In this document: positions 16,497 to 25,017 of the stretch, one piece after another
Layout: every line of letters starts with the position of its first letter
Numbering within the stretch: the stretch's first letter is position 1
DNA from: JANQOH01 sp965243325
GTDB taxonomy: Bacteria; Pseudomonadota; Alphaproteobacteria; UBA7887
Direction: 5' to 3'
Length of the DNA stretch: 64,000 bases
Assembly (NCBI GenBank): GCA_965243325.1
Contig: CBDEUQ010000003.1
Coordinates: 1,116,001-1,180,000, forward strand
The notes under the pieces: generated by a model
The model's database searches: none
What the model was told of the DNA's origin: nothing
The model's input: only the letters and a program-made list of their open reading frames with translations
Program-made: the position numbers and the translations under genes

Positions 16497-17201
16497 ATGC
16501 GCTACGAGGGCTTCGAGGTTCTGTCGTTCGATTGCTACGGAACGCTGATCGACTGGGAAACGGGGCTGCTCGCCGCCCTCGCGCCGTGGCGCGCGCGAGT
16601 CGGCGCGGCGGCCGACGACGAACCCTTCCTCGCGGCGTTCGCGCGTCACGAGACCGCGGTCCAGCAGGCGCGGCCGGGCGCGCCCTATCCCGAAGTGCTG
16701 GCGGCGGTGCTGGACGGGATCGCCGGGGAGCACGGGGCGCCGGCGTCACGGCAAGAGCGCGCGGCGTTCGCCGCCTCGGTCGGCGACTGGCCGCCGTTCG
16801 CCGACAGCGCCGAGGCGCTGGCGGCGCTGAAACGCCGCTTCCGCCTCTGCATCCTGTCCAACGTCGACGGCGCGAGCTTCGCGCGCTCGGCGCGGCGCCT
16901 GCGCACCGCGTTCGACCACGTGTTCACCGCCGAGGACATCGGCACCTACAAGCCCGATCCGCACAATTTCCGCTTCATGATCGACGCGCTGGCCGAACGC
17001 GGCGTCGCGCCGGAGCGCATGCTGCACGTCGCCCAGAGCCTCTATCACGACCACGCGCCGGCGCAGGCGGCGGGCTTGAAGAGCGTATGGATCGACCGCC
17101 GCGCCGGCCGCCCCGGCGGCGCGACGGCGCCGGCGCCCGGCGCGCGCTGGGACGCGCGGTTCGAGACCCTCGCCGCCTTCGCCGCCGCGGCGTGCGGCTG
17201 A
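16497..17201 (+). CDS. HAD-family hydrolase (2-haloacid dehalogenase type II-like)
   Basis: 234 residues. HAD motif I is SFDCYGTLIDW with the nucleophile Asp near residue 11. Motif II is the Ser of LSNVDGASFARS, and the Lys of TYKPDPHNF supplies motif III. LYHDHAPAQAAG fits motif IV. The arrangement matches the type II 2-haloacid dehalogenase branch (CYGTL, SN, KP). Many members of that branch act on small phosphates or organic acids, so the substrate is open. It starts right after the GH3 stop and ends convergently with the COG0523 GTPase. Confidence 0.82.
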   Translation: MRYEGFEVLSFDCYGTLIDWETGLLAALAPWRARVGAAADDEPFLAAFARHETAVQQARPGAPYPEVLAAVLDGIAGEHGAPASRQERAAFAASVGDWPPFADSAEALAALKRRFRLCILSNVDGASFARSARRLRTAFDHVFTAEDIGTYKPDPHNFRFMIDALAERGVAPERMLHVAQSLYHDHAPAQAAGLKSVWIDRRAGRPGGATAPAPGARWDARFETLAAFAAAACG

Positions 17202-17205
17202 CCGG

Positions 17206-18048
17206 TCAGCCGGCGCTGGCGAGCGTGCGCGACAGCGCGTCGCGGTCGAGGCGGCGGCCGATGAACACCAGGTGGCGGTGCGGCGGCGCCGGCGCGGGCG
17301 CGATCTCGAGGCTTCCCGGCGCCCAGTTCACGAAGCACGGCGCGCCGTCGATCTCGGCGTAGCCCTTGGCGCGCCACACCTCGTCGGGCAGGCGGGCGAA
17401 GAACCGCTCCGCCGCGGCGCGCGACAGCGCCGGGGCATCGACGATGCACGACTCGGCCGAGGCGTGCGTGTGCCCGACGATGTCTTCCGCCGCCGGCGGC
17501 GGCGCGACGAGGGTCCGCTCGACCCGTCCGCCCTCGGTGAACACGACCGTGGCGCCGGGGTTGAGGTCCGCGACGCCGGCGCGCACGGCCTCCAGCTCGG
17601 CGGCCGGCGCGAGGTCGATCTTGTTAACGACGACCGTTCCGGCGCCCCGCACCTGATCGGCGTAGAACGGTCCGAGCCGGTCCACCATCGTCCGGAAGCG
17701 CGCGGCGTCGACCACCGTCGCCGCCGCCTCGAGCGTGCAGCGGCGGGCCAGGTCGCCGAGAATGTCGTGCGGCCGGGCGACGCCGCTGGCCTCGATCCAC
17801 AGGGTCTCGACGCCCTCTTCCGCGAGCGCGTCGACGGTGTCGCCGAGCGGCCCCTTCAGCTCGCAGCAGATGCAACCGCCGCTGAGCTCTACCAACTCGA
17901 CCCTGGCGCGCGCGAGCCGCGGTCCGTCGATGCCGAGCGTACCGAACTCGTTGACGATCAGCGCCCCCGGCGCCTCCGCGTCGAGCCAGTGCAACAGCAG
18001 CGTCGTCTTGCCGGCGCCGAGAAAGCCGAAGAGAACGGTGGCGCGCAC
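17206..18048 (-). CDS. COG0523/CobW-like metallochaperone GTPase
   Basis: 280 residues from GTG 18048, chosen because the P-loop then falls at residues 8-15 (GFLGAGKT) as usual. The metal-binding GGCICC motif at residues 57-62 and the NKID guanine motif (VVVNKIDL) are present, with a C-terminal CobW-type domain. These proteins deliver Zn, Co or Fe to client enzymes using GTP. The gene ends the corrinoid cluster, 52 bases after the methyltransferase. A job in supplying Co or Zn to that system is therefore likely but inferred. Confidence 0.85.
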   Translation of the reverse strand: MRATVLFGFLGAGKTTLLLHWLDAEAPGALIVNEFGTLGIDGPRLARARVELVELSGGCICCELKGPLGDTVDALAEEGVETLWIEASGVARPHDILGDLARRCTLEAAATVVDAARFRTMVDRLGPFYADQVRGAGTVVVNKIDLAPAAELEAVRAGVADLNPGATVVFTEGGRVERTLVAPPPAAEDIVGHTHASAESCIVDAPALSRAAAERFFARLPDEVWRAKGYAEIDGAPCFVNWAPGSLEIAPAPAPPHRHLVFIGRRLDRDALSRTLASAG

Positions 18049-18100
18049 GCCCCCCTTACGCGAAATCGGCACGACCGAACGCCCGCGCACCGGCGCTCCG

Positions 18101-19135
18101 TCACAGCGGCTTGAGCCGCTTGCGCCGCCACGCCTTGATGTAGGCCTTGCAGTGTTCGTCGCGCCCGGCGAGCATGTCGGCGGCAAGGCGGAAGCTCTCC
18201 GACTCGCGGTCTGCGGCGAAGACGGCCGGAGGCGGGCTGGTGACCGGGTTGATGATGCCGCTGTCGGCCCCCGCCTCGACCGCCAGGATCATGAACACGT
18301 CGTTGACGATCTTGCGCGCCGGGATGCCGAACGAGACGTTCGAGAAGCCGCCGGTGATGTGCACGCCGTCGCCGAAGCGTTCGCGGAGTCCGCGGATCGC
18401 ATCGAGGCCGTGATCGCCGAACGCGCCGTCGACCGAGATCGGGAAATAGAGCGGGTCGATGTAGATGTCGGAATCGGCGAACCCCTTGCTTCGTGCCGCC
18501 TCGACCATGCGCGAGGCGTTGGCGACGCGCTCCCCGGCACCGTCGGGCATGCCCGCGTCGCCGGCCGCCGTGACCACGACCTCGGCCCCGTGCCGGCGCG
18601 CCAGATCGAGCGCGTCCATGCGCTCGAGCGACGCCGAATTGAGCAGCGGCCTGGGCCCGTTGGGATCGCACGCGGCGAGGCCGGCGGCGATGATGTCGAC
18701 GTTCGAGGAGTCGACCGACACCGGGAGCGCGCTCATTCCCTGGACGAAGCGGACGAGCCACGCAATCGCCGCCGTCTGCTCCGCGAACTTGACCGATATC
18801 TCGTCGACGTTGATGTCGAGGAAGTCGGCGCCCGCGGCCTCCTGCTCGCGGACGATCGCCCTGAGGTAGCGTTCGCATTCGGCGTCGCCGTCCATGGCGC
18901 CGCGCACCGCGATCATCACGTGCTTGACGCGCCCCTCGTCGAAGTCCTGCGTCCGCCGCGCCCACTCGGGAACCGGCAGCCGGCGCTCGGCCCCCTCGGC
19001 GTCGGCGTAGCTGACCGCCGGCCCGCCCGAATCCTCGGCCACGAAGCGCGGCCCCCGCTTCATCACCACGCGGGTGGTGTGCATGTTCTCGCCGATGACG
19101 ACGAATTCGCCGTTCGGCGCAGCGTCGAGTCTCAT
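18101..19135 (-). CDS. Methyltetrahydrofolate:corrinoid methyltransferase (MtgA/AcsE-like)
   Basis: 344 residues. The N-terminus has FVVIGENMHTTR, which reads as the pterin-binding start (IGENIHTTR). The TIM-barrel motifs follow: AGADFLDINV, PVSVDSSN, LLNSASLER, IYIDPLYFPIS and HITGGFSNVSFGIPARK. These belong to the DHPS-like methyl-H4folate methyltransferases. It should move a methyl group between the corrinoid protein and tetrahydrofolate. The ATG overlaps the stop of the ASKHA gene (ATGA). It is somewhat longer than AcsE (about 260), with an N-terminal insert and a basic C-terminal tail. Confidence 0.88.
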   Translation of the reverse strand: MRLDAAPNGEFVVIGENMHTTRVVMKRGPRFVAEDSGGPAVSYADAEGAERRLPVPEWARRTQDFDEGRVKHVMIAVRGAMDGDAECERYLRAIVREQEAAGADFLDINVDEISVKFAEQTAAIAWLVRFVQGMSALPVSVDSSNVDIIAAGLAACDPNGPRPLLNSASLERMDALDLARRHGAEVVVTAAGDAGMPDGAGERVANASRMVEAARSKGFADSDIYIDPLYFPISVDGAFGDHGLDAIRGLRERFGDGVHITGGFSNVSFGIPARKIVNDVFMILAVEAGADSGIINPVTSPPPAVFAADRESESFRLAADMLAGRDEHCKAYIKAWRRKRLKPL

Positions 19136-20793
19136 GCGCTCCTCCGTCGCCCGGGCGCTGCCGCGAGGCACGCCGGCATCGGTTTGAACTGGCAGCCGTC
19201 CACGAACAGCTCGAAGAAGTCGGGCGTCGTCTCCAGCTCGATGTGCTCCACGGTCTTCACCAGCGCCTCGGTCCGCCGCCGCGCCGCCGCCGACAGCAGC
19301 ACCGCGCGCGCGCCGGCGATGGCGGCGTTGCCCACCTTGCGAATGCGCTCGACGGGGACCGGCGCGAGCAGGCCGATGTCGATGGCGTTCCGCGGATCGA
19401 CGTAGGTCGCGAAACCGCCGGCGAGATAGAGCCGGTCGATCGCCTGCGGGTCCAGCCCCAGCGCGCGCAGCACGATGTACTGGCCGCAATAGTTCGCCGC
19501 CTTGGCCTGGCCCAGATTGCTCGCGTCGAGCTTGGAGAAGCGGATGCCGCGGTCCTCGACGACCGGGATGGCGAAGCGCTTGCGGTCGGCCGCGAACACG
19601 CCCTTCGCCGTCATCGTGCCGTGCCGGCGCAGCTCGGCGAGCAGGTCGATGAGGCCCGAGCCGCACAGCCCCTCGGCCGGAGCGCCGCCGATGGTGCGGA
19701 ATTCGGGACCGTCGCCGGCGAGCGAGATCGACTCGATGGCGCCGTCCACCGCCGGCATGCCGTACTCGACGAGCCCGCCCTCGAACGCGGGGCCGGCCGG
19801 GCACGACGCCGCCGCGATGCGCCCGCCGGCAGCGACGACGACCTCGGTGTTGGTCCCCATGTCGATGAGCATGACCGTCTCGCCGGCGCGGGCGCGGATG
19901 TCGAGCGCGGCGAGGCAGGCGGCGGTGTCGCCGCCGACGTGGCTCGCGATCAGCGGCAGGCCGTAGGCGCGGGCGCGGCGGTTGAGGCGCAGACCCAGGT
20001 CCCACGCATCGACCGCGAGCGCGGTGCCTTCGCGCGTTCCCGCGCGCCACGCGTGCTCGACCGTCGAGCGGTAGGGCTTCTGGCCGATGGACTGGACGTC
20101 GTAGCCGAAGAGAATGTCGCGCATCGTCGAGTTGCCGGCGACGACGATTTCGTAGATGTAGCGACGCGCGATGCCCTGCCGCCGCGCGACGTTGCGGATC
20201 TCGCGGTTGAGCGCCGTGACGACGGCGCGCTGCAGCTCTCCCCGACCGGCCGCGCCTTCGTAGGAGATGCGGCTCATGACGTCGCTGCCGCCGAAGCGCT
20301 GCGGGTTCTCGAACGCCACCGTCTCGACCGAGGCGCCGGTCTCCAGGTCGACCGTGTCCATGACCACGGTCGTCGTGCCCAGGTCGACCGCGATGCCGAG
20401 AATCCGGCCGCGGTAGTCGTCGACCCGGGCGCCGTCGCGGCGCACCTCGTCGCCGTGCCGCACGATCGCCGGCGCGCCGTCGGCCGGCGCGGCGGGCGCG
20501 CCGAGGACGACGATGCGCGGCCGGCGCTGCAGCGGCGCGAAGGTCACCGGAACGTCGTCGGCGACGAGCGCCGCCTGGCAGGCGAGGCGGTACGGGTCGC
20601 GCAGGAAGGATTCCGCCTCGCCGCGCGGGCCGAGCGCCTCGAGCCCTTCATGCACCTCGACGACGCACTCGTGGCAACGGCCGGTGCGCCGGCACGAGGT
20701 CGCCACCTCCACGGCGAATTCGTCGGCGTAGTCGAAGAGGGTGCGACCGACGACCGCCTCGCTCGCCTCGCCGCCGTGGCGGACCTCGCTCAC
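19132..20793 (-). CDS. Corrinoid-activating protein with 2Fe-2S and ASKHA domains (RamA/RACo-like, DUF4445)
   Basis: 553 residues from GTG 20793, which overlaps the previous stop (GTGA). The N-terminus binds a 2Fe-2S cluster: C34, C40, C43 and C72 in plant-ferredoxin spacing. The DUF4445 ASKHA ATPase follows, with a phosphate-1 motif (VDLGTTTVVMDTVDLETG), VVAGNSTMRDIL, LIDMGTNTEVVV, EGLCGSGLIDLL and LAGGFATYVDP. Such proteins use ATP and electrons to reduce inactive Co(II) corrinoid back to Co(I). Here it should service the corrinoid protein at 21119-21868. Confidence 0.9.
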   Translation of the reverse strand: MSEVRHGGEASEAVVGRTLFDYADEFAVEVATSCRRTGRCHECVVEVHEGLEALGPRGEAESFLRDPYRLACQAALVADDVPVTFAPLQRRPRIVVLGAPAAPADGAPAIVRHGDEVRRDGARVDDYRGRILGIAVDLGTTTVVMDTVDLETGASVETVAFENPQRFGGSDVMSRISYEGAAGRGELQRAVVTALNREIRNVARRQGIARRYIYEIVVAGNSTMRDILFGYDVQSIGQKPYRSTVEHAWRAGTREGTALAVDAWDLGLRLNRRARAYGLPLIASHVGGDTAACLAALDIRARAGETVMLIDMGTNTEVVVAAGGRIAAASCPAGPAFEGGLVEYGMPAVDGAIESISLAGDGPEFRTIGGAPAEGLCGSGLIDLLAELRRHGTMTAKGVFAADRKRFAIPVVEDRGIRFSKLDASNLGQAKAANYCGQYIVLRALGLDPQAIDRLYLAGGFATYVDPRNAIDIGLLAPVPVERIRKVGNAAIAGARAVLLSAAARRRTEALVKTVEHIELETTPDFFELFVDGCQFKPMPACLAAAPGRRRSA

Positions 20794-21113
20794 CGGTCCT
20801 CGCGCTCGCGGCGCGCCGCCGCGCGCTCGCGGATCGTGCGGATGCGCTTGCGCGCGCGCTCGTCGGCGCCGGGCCGGCTGTCCCATGCCAGCCGGTAGTC
20901 GAAGCGGCCGTCGTGCGTGCACAGGGGCGGCGCACCGTCTTCCGTCCGCAACTGGTGGCGGCAGCGGATGTGCGCGGTGCAGCTGTCGTGCCGGTCGCGG
21001 TAGGGGCAGCGAGTCTGCGCCTGGACCTCCGCGTGGCCCACCATGTCGCCGAAGATCTCGCCGATGCGGTCGAGCCTCTTCTGCAGCTCGGCCTTGCGGT
21101 CGTCGGGCGACAT
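20790..21113 (-). CDS. Small Cys-rich protein of the corrinoid cluster
   Basis: 107 residues from ATG 21113; GTG 21122, overlapping the corrinoid gene stop, is an alternative. The centre holds CPYRDRHDSC, then IRCRHQL and PLCTHDGRFDYRL: four cysteines and several histidines, enough for a metal or Fe-S site. The ends are charged helices. It lies between the corrinoid protein and its reactivase with overlaps at both ends, so it is probably made in step with them. I recall similar small proteins in such clusters but no assigned function. An electron-transfer or cobalamin-loading role is a guess. Confidence 0.6.
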   Translation of the reverse strand: MSPDDRKAELQKRLDRIGEIFGDMVGHAEVQAQTRCPYRDRHDSCTAHIRCRHQLRTEDGAPPLCTHDGRFDYRLAWDSRPGADERARKRIRTIRERAAARREREDR

Positions 21114-21118
21114 GGCGT

Positions 21119-21868
21119 TCACGCGTCGGCGGCGATCAGTTCCTTGGCCAGCGCGACGCACGCGAGCGCGTCCTTGCCGTAGCCGTCGGCGCCCATGTCG
21201 TCGGCGAACTCCTGTGTCACCGGCGCGCCGCCGACCATGATCTGCACGTCGTCGCGCAGGTCGGCGTCGATGAACGCCTCGATGGTCTTGCCCATGTTGG
21301 GCATGGTGGTGGTGAGCAGCGCCGACATGCCGAGAACCGGCGCGCCGTGCTCTTCCACCGCCTCGATGAACTCGTCCTCGGACGTGTCGACCCCGAGGTC
21401 GTGCACCACGAAACCGGCGCCGCGCAGCATCATGATGCACAGGTTCTTGCCGATGTCGTGCAGGTCGCCCTTGACCGTCCCCATGACCACGGTGCCGATC
21501 GGCTCGATGCCGGAGGCCGACAGGATCGGCTCGATGTGCGCCATCCCCGCCTTCATCGCCCGCGCGCAGGCGAGGACCTCGGGCACGAAGATGAAGTTCT
21601 CGCGGAACTTGATGCCGACGATCCCCATGCCGGCGATCAGCCCGTCGTCCATGATCTCGAGCGCCTCGATCCCCTCGTCGAGGGCGCGCCGGGTCAGCGC
21701 GTCGACCTCGTCGTCGTCGCCCTCGATGATGCCGGCGGCGATGTCCTGCATCAGCGGCCGGGCGCGCGAGAACAGCGCGATGTTGCGTTCGATCTCCTCG
21801 GGCCGTTCGAGGTATTCCGCGATTTCCTCGCGGACGATCTCGTTCGCGATGTCGCCGAGCTCGGGCAT
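21119..21868 (-). CDS. Corrinoid (B12-binding) methyl-carrier protein
   Basis: 249 residues. The N-terminal helical cap domain (residues about 30-120) precedes a Rossmann B12 domain with the lower-ligand motif DLHDIG at 135-140 (GTVMGTVKGDLHDIGKN style). GMSALLTTTMP and IMVGGAPVTQEFAD follow as expected. It belongs to the MtaC/MtbC/MttC class. It carries the methyl group between the methyltransferase at 21883 and the H4folate methyltransferase at 18101. It lies 14 bases after the upstream gene. The N-terminus is about 30 residues longer than usual. Confidence 0.92.
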   Translation of the reverse strand: MPELGDIANEIVREEIAEYLERPEEIERNIALFSRARPLMQDIAAGIIEGDDDEVDALTRRALDEGIEALEIMDDGLIAGMGIVGIKFRENFIFVPEVLACARAMKAGMAHIEPILSASGIEPIGTVVMGTVKGDLHDIGKNLCIMMLRGAGFVVHDLGVDTSEDEFIEAVEEHGAPVLGMSALLTTTMPNMGKTIEAFIDADLRDDVQIMVGGAPVTQEFADDMGADGYGKDALACVALAKELIAADA

Positions 21869-21882
21869 GGCGCGTTCGTTTC

Positions 21883-22929
21883 CTAGTGGACCGGGGCGCG
21901 CGCGGCGTGCCAGTCGCGCACCGTGCGCGGAATCTCGAGCAGGTTCTCGATCGGCGTCTGCAGCGGCACCGCGCATTCGGGGGCGATCAGCTGGACCCCG
22001 GCCTCGAGATTGGCGACGACCTCGGCGCGGACCTCCTCGGGCCCGCGGGCGAACAGCGTTTCGGGGTTGTTGATGTTGCCGACGAGGGCGATGCCGCCGG
22101 CCACCGCGTCCATCGACTCGCCGGGCTTGTTCTTGGAGTCGTAGTGGAACGCGGCCATGCCGGTTTCCGCGATGAAGGGCATGCGGTCGACAGTGCGCCC
22201 GCAGATGTGGAGGATCAACGGGATCGGCAGGCGTTCGGCGAACTCCGCGTGCAGATCCTTGAGATAGCGCTCGTAATACTCGCCGCTCACCAGGTCTCCG
22301 GTCGCGTGATCGGGCAGCGTCAACGCGTCGGCCCCGGCGTCGATCTGCGCCAGTCCGAACTGGATCGTCGCCTCCTTCAGGCGGTCGAGCACGAGCTTGG
22401 TGCGCCCGGGATCGTCGAGCGACAGCAGCAGGAAGGGTTCGACGCCGAAGCAGTGGTAGGCGAGCGACCACGGCCCCATGGTCTTGCCGACGATCGCCGC
22501 CTCGTCGCCGTACTCCCTGCGCAGGATGCCGATCGCGTCGGTCACGCAGCGGGTGTCCTGGTGCACCAGCAGGTCGTTGGGAATGCGGATGTCGTCGGCG
22601 TCGGTCCAGATCGGCTCGCGCATCCGCACCGTCGGCCAGTTGTCCTTCTGCTCCCACTGCATCTTGCAGCCGAGCGCCGAGGATTCCTGGATGATCGAGA
22701 ACACCGGCATGATGGCGTCGAAGCCGAGCTCGGTGTAGCCGGTGGCGGCAAGCCGCGCCATGAGCTCCGGCTCGCGGTTGGCGGCGGGGAACGGCGCATC
22801 GACCAGATCCATAAGCTCCACGGTCGCCACCGAGGTCGGGTTGCACACGGGCGTGCGGTCGACCGGCCGGCCCGCCAGCGCCGCCAGCACCCGTTCGCGC
22901 GGTGTCATCGCCGCCGCCGGTTCGCTCAT
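21883..22929 (-). CDS. Uroporphyrinogen-decarboxylase-like corrinoid methyltransferase (MtaA/CmuA class)
   Basis: 348 residues. The N-terminus (TPRERVLAALAGRPVDRTPV) is the standard start of this superfamily. Zinc ligands of the MtaA/MtbA branch are present: H241 and C243 (ILHICGRT) and C319 (APECAVPL). That points to methyl transfer and away from heme synthesis. It could take a methyl from an unknown donor, like CmuA or a demethylase, or act as second methyltransferase. No MttB-, MtbB- or MtmB-type first enzyme is in the window. It sits ten bases after the 210-residue gene. Confidence 0.85.
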   Translation of the reverse strand: MSEPAAAMTPRERVLAALAGRPVDRTPVCNPTSVATVELMDLVDAPFPAANREPELMARLAATGYTELGFDAIMPVFSIIQESSALGCKMQWEQKDNWPTVRMREPIWTDADDIRIPNDLLVHQDTRCVTDAIGILRREYGDEAAIVGKTMGPWSLAYHCFGVEPFLLLSLDDPGRTKLVLDRLKEATIQFGLAQIDAGADALTLPDHATGDLVSGEYYERYLKDLHAEFAERLPIPLILHICGRTVDRMPFIAETGMAAFHYDSKNKPGESMDAVAGGIALVGNINNPETLFARGPEEVRAEVVANLEAGVQLIAPECAVPLQTPIENLLEIPRTVRDWHAARAPVH

Positions 22930-22939
22930 CTCGGCCTCC

Positions 22940-23572
22940 CTACGGGTTCTGCGCGCTCGGCGCGGCGAGCACGCCGCGGGCGCTTTGCATTTCGATCTCG
23001 CGCATGACCGCGCGCAGGTTGAGCGCGCGGACCATCAGCAGCCCGACCAGCGCGTCGTGCGCCGTCCCGCAGGCGAAGGCGACCTCGTCGTCCGTCCCCT
23101 CCATAGCCTCCATCTCCGCGAGGCGCACGAGGCCGCGCGCCACCGCCAGCACCCGCCGCCGGTCGCCGCCTTCCTCGCCCGACAGGCGGTAGCGGCCGCC
23201 GCCGAGGCTCTCGGCGCGGATCGTCTGGCCCGACTTCTTGTCGGCCACCGCCATCGGCCGCGGCGCGACGGCGGAGTCGGGCGCCGCCTTGCAGGCGTCG
23301 AGGAACAGGCGACGGGTGGCGAGCCGGTGCGCGTCGCCGCAGACGAAGCGCACGCTGCGCGGCTCCGAACCGGGGACCATGCCGCCGAGCGCGCACATCG
23401 CGGCGACCGCGCCGTCGAGACGCGCCGCGACGCCGGGGACGCGGCTGTACGAGTGGACGACGTATTCGTGCACGTCGCCCGCCCGCTGCTCGTAGAGCGC
23501 GATGGAGATGTCGTGGAAGTGCGGGTCCATCGACTGGAGTTCGATCCGCCGCCCCAGATCGACAACGCCCAT
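22940..23572 (-). CDS. Conserved-looking protein opening the corrinoid operon, function unknown
   Basis: 210 residues, ATG 23572 with GGAGGG five bases upstream. The first third has beta segments with aromatic residues (IELQSMDPHFHDISIALYEQ, VHEYVVHSYSRVPGV). The middle has RFVCGDAHRLATRRLFLDACK, and the end is helical (AHDALVGLLMVRALNLRAVMREI). No catalytic motif is recognised. It is first in a chain of tightly packed minus-strand genes ending at 17206, so it probably contributes to the same one-carbon pathway, for instance in substrate entry or as a partner of the methyltransferase. That is inference from position. Confidence 0.6.
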   Translation of the reverse strand: MGVVDLGRRIELQSMDPHFHDISIALYEQRAGDVHEYVVHSYSRVPGVAARLDGAVAAMCALGGMVPGSEPRSVRFVCGDAHRLATRRLFLDACKAAPDSAVAPRPMAVADKKSGQTIRAESLGGGRYRLSGEEGGDRRRVLAVARGLVRLAEMEAMEGTDDEVAFACGTAHDALVGLLMVRALNLRAVMREIEMQSARGVLAAPSAQNP

Positions 23573-23726
23573 GCGGGCCCTCCGGCTTGCCGGCGCGAAA
23601 GGCGCAGTCTAGCCGCGGCACAACTGGAATACAAGCGGCCGGCCTCGCAGGCAGCAGGTCAGTTCGAAAATCCCAGCCGTTGACCTGACCCCAGCCGTCG
23701 GAGTCGGGGCGTGCCATGTTCAGGAC

Positions 23727-23894
23727 ATGGCCAGACCGAAGAGACCCCGCGACACGAATCAACGCGCCAAGGCTATTGTCGACCAGGCCACGACAGACCC
23801 GGAGGACTTTCATCCCCCGGAAGAGCGACGTTCGGTCGATCAAAGCCCCGGCAGCCGGGGAGACTCGACGCCCGAGACCTCAGGCAGCTCGTAA
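23727..23894 (+). pseudogene. Truncated small ORF of the MARPKRPRDTNQ family
   Basis: 55 codons. The start MARPKRPRDTNQRAKAIVDQ is the hallmark N-terminus of a small protein family frequent in alphaproteobacterial genomes. After HPPEER the match fades, and the last 18 codons lie antisense to the end of the Fic gene. The gene thus seems cut by the arrival of the Fic segment. The family function is unknown. Confidence 0.5.
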
Positions 23895-25003
23895 GGATCG
23901 AGAACAGTCCTGTCACGTCGTGCCCTTTGCCTTGCGTCTCTGAGCTCTTTCCCTGCCGTATAATATCGGCCTCGCCTCTCTCCGTGCGGAATGAGAATTT
24001 CGGATTCGGCCAAGACCTTGAGATCCCGACCGGCAACGTAAGGACTTTCTTCCGTTTCCCATTGATATCTCGAATTAGTCACCCTAAAGCCCAGTGCAGC
24101 ATTGAATAACGGTATCGTCATTCTTTCCATCAGTTTCTCGCGGGCAATTATTTTCTCGATGCTTTCGAAAACGGACTCATATTCTTCGTGCCGGCGTATC
24201 AGCGTATTCGCTTGCGGATAGTGCGCCTTGAGGCAGAACCTGACCCACGGGAGTGCGGAGTGAGAAGGGTGCCAACTCCCATTCCCGACCGCACCGAGAA
24301 TGTCGTAGTATTCCTGAGTATTACGGCCCAGCCACTCTTCAATGCTGGAAAAGAGAGGGTGTATGACTCCTTCCCACGCGAGAACAAGGGTTTGCAGCGC
24401 CCGTGCCATGCGACCATTGCCGTCTTTGAACGGGTGGATCATGGTAAGGTTCAGGTGCGCCATTGCTGCGGCAACTATAATGGATTGGTGGTCCTCGTTG
24501 TCCAGGTATTCCACCAGTTCGCAGATCAAGGGGTCCACTTTTTCGACGTCGGGTGCTTCATACACGATCGCGCCGGTTTCATCGTTCACGACGCGCACCG
24601 CCCCCGGCCTCCATTTTCCCGGATGCGCCGACAGGTCGAACTGCGTCATCATGAAATGCAGGCTTTTGAGGAACTGTTTGTTGAATTCGAAATAGGGATC
24701 CTCTACCGCTTGCATAATATAGGTCATTGCGGCCCGGTACCCGTTGATAGCCGCCCATGCCTCTGTCTTTTCCTCCAACGGCGGCTCATCTTCCACGGCC
24801 GCCATGGCCTCATCCATCGAGGCATTGTACCCCTCGATTGCATTCGACCCCTGAATCGCGCGCGCAAGGGTGCTCTTCCGAAGGGTCCCATACCAGCGGC
24901 GAGGGTTGTTCTGGGTCGTGATTCTCAGACGAACCCTTTGACGCTCGAGTATTTCCAGGACCTTGCAGTCTTCTGCTGACAAGGCGGGTTCAGTGAAGAT
25001 CAT
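23840..25003 (-). CDS. Fic-family AMP-transferase
   Basis: 387 residues. The Fic motif is complete at residues 190-198 (HPFKDGNGR), with the catalytic His first. An inhibitory helix motif (S/T)xxxE(G/N) is present at 53-58 (SNAIEG), so this is a class II Fic protein that should hold itself inactive until relieved. A winged-helix-like C-terminus follows. Fic enzymes transfer AMP, or sometimes other groups, to Ser, Thr or Tyr of target proteins. No antitoxin gene is adjacent. Composition is AT-rich relative to neighbours. A palindrome lies just upstream at 25033-25051. Confidence 0.92.
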   Translation of the reverse strand: MIFTEPALSAEDCKVLEILERQRVRLRITTQNNPRRWYGTLRKSTLARAIQGSNAIEGYNASMDEAMAAVEDEPPLEEKTEAWAAINGYRAAMTYIMQAVEDPYFEFNKQFLKSLHFMMTQFDLSAHPGKWRPGAVRVVNDETGAIVYEAPDVEKVDPLICELVEYLDNEDHQSIIVAAAMAHLNLTMIHPFKDGNGRMARALQTLVLAWEGVIHPLFSSIEEWLGRNTQEYYDILGAVGNGSWHPSHSALPWVRFCLKAHYPQANTLIRRHEEYESVFESIEKIIAREKLMERMTIPLFNAALGFRVTNSRYQWETEESPYVAGRDLKVLAESEILIPHGERRGRYYTAGKELRDARQRARRDRTVLDPYELPEVSGVESPRLPGL

Positions 25004-25017
25004 GCTGGATATCCTGA

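Noticed and set aside
14881..16749. 622-codon antisense frame over the GH3 gene
   Set aside because: It mirrors the codon structure of the plus-strand gene, which has clear GH3 motifs.
23573..23726. Cobalamin riboswitch upstream of the corrinoid operon
   Set aside because: No B12-box-like conserved core or matching stem pattern was seen in the short leader.
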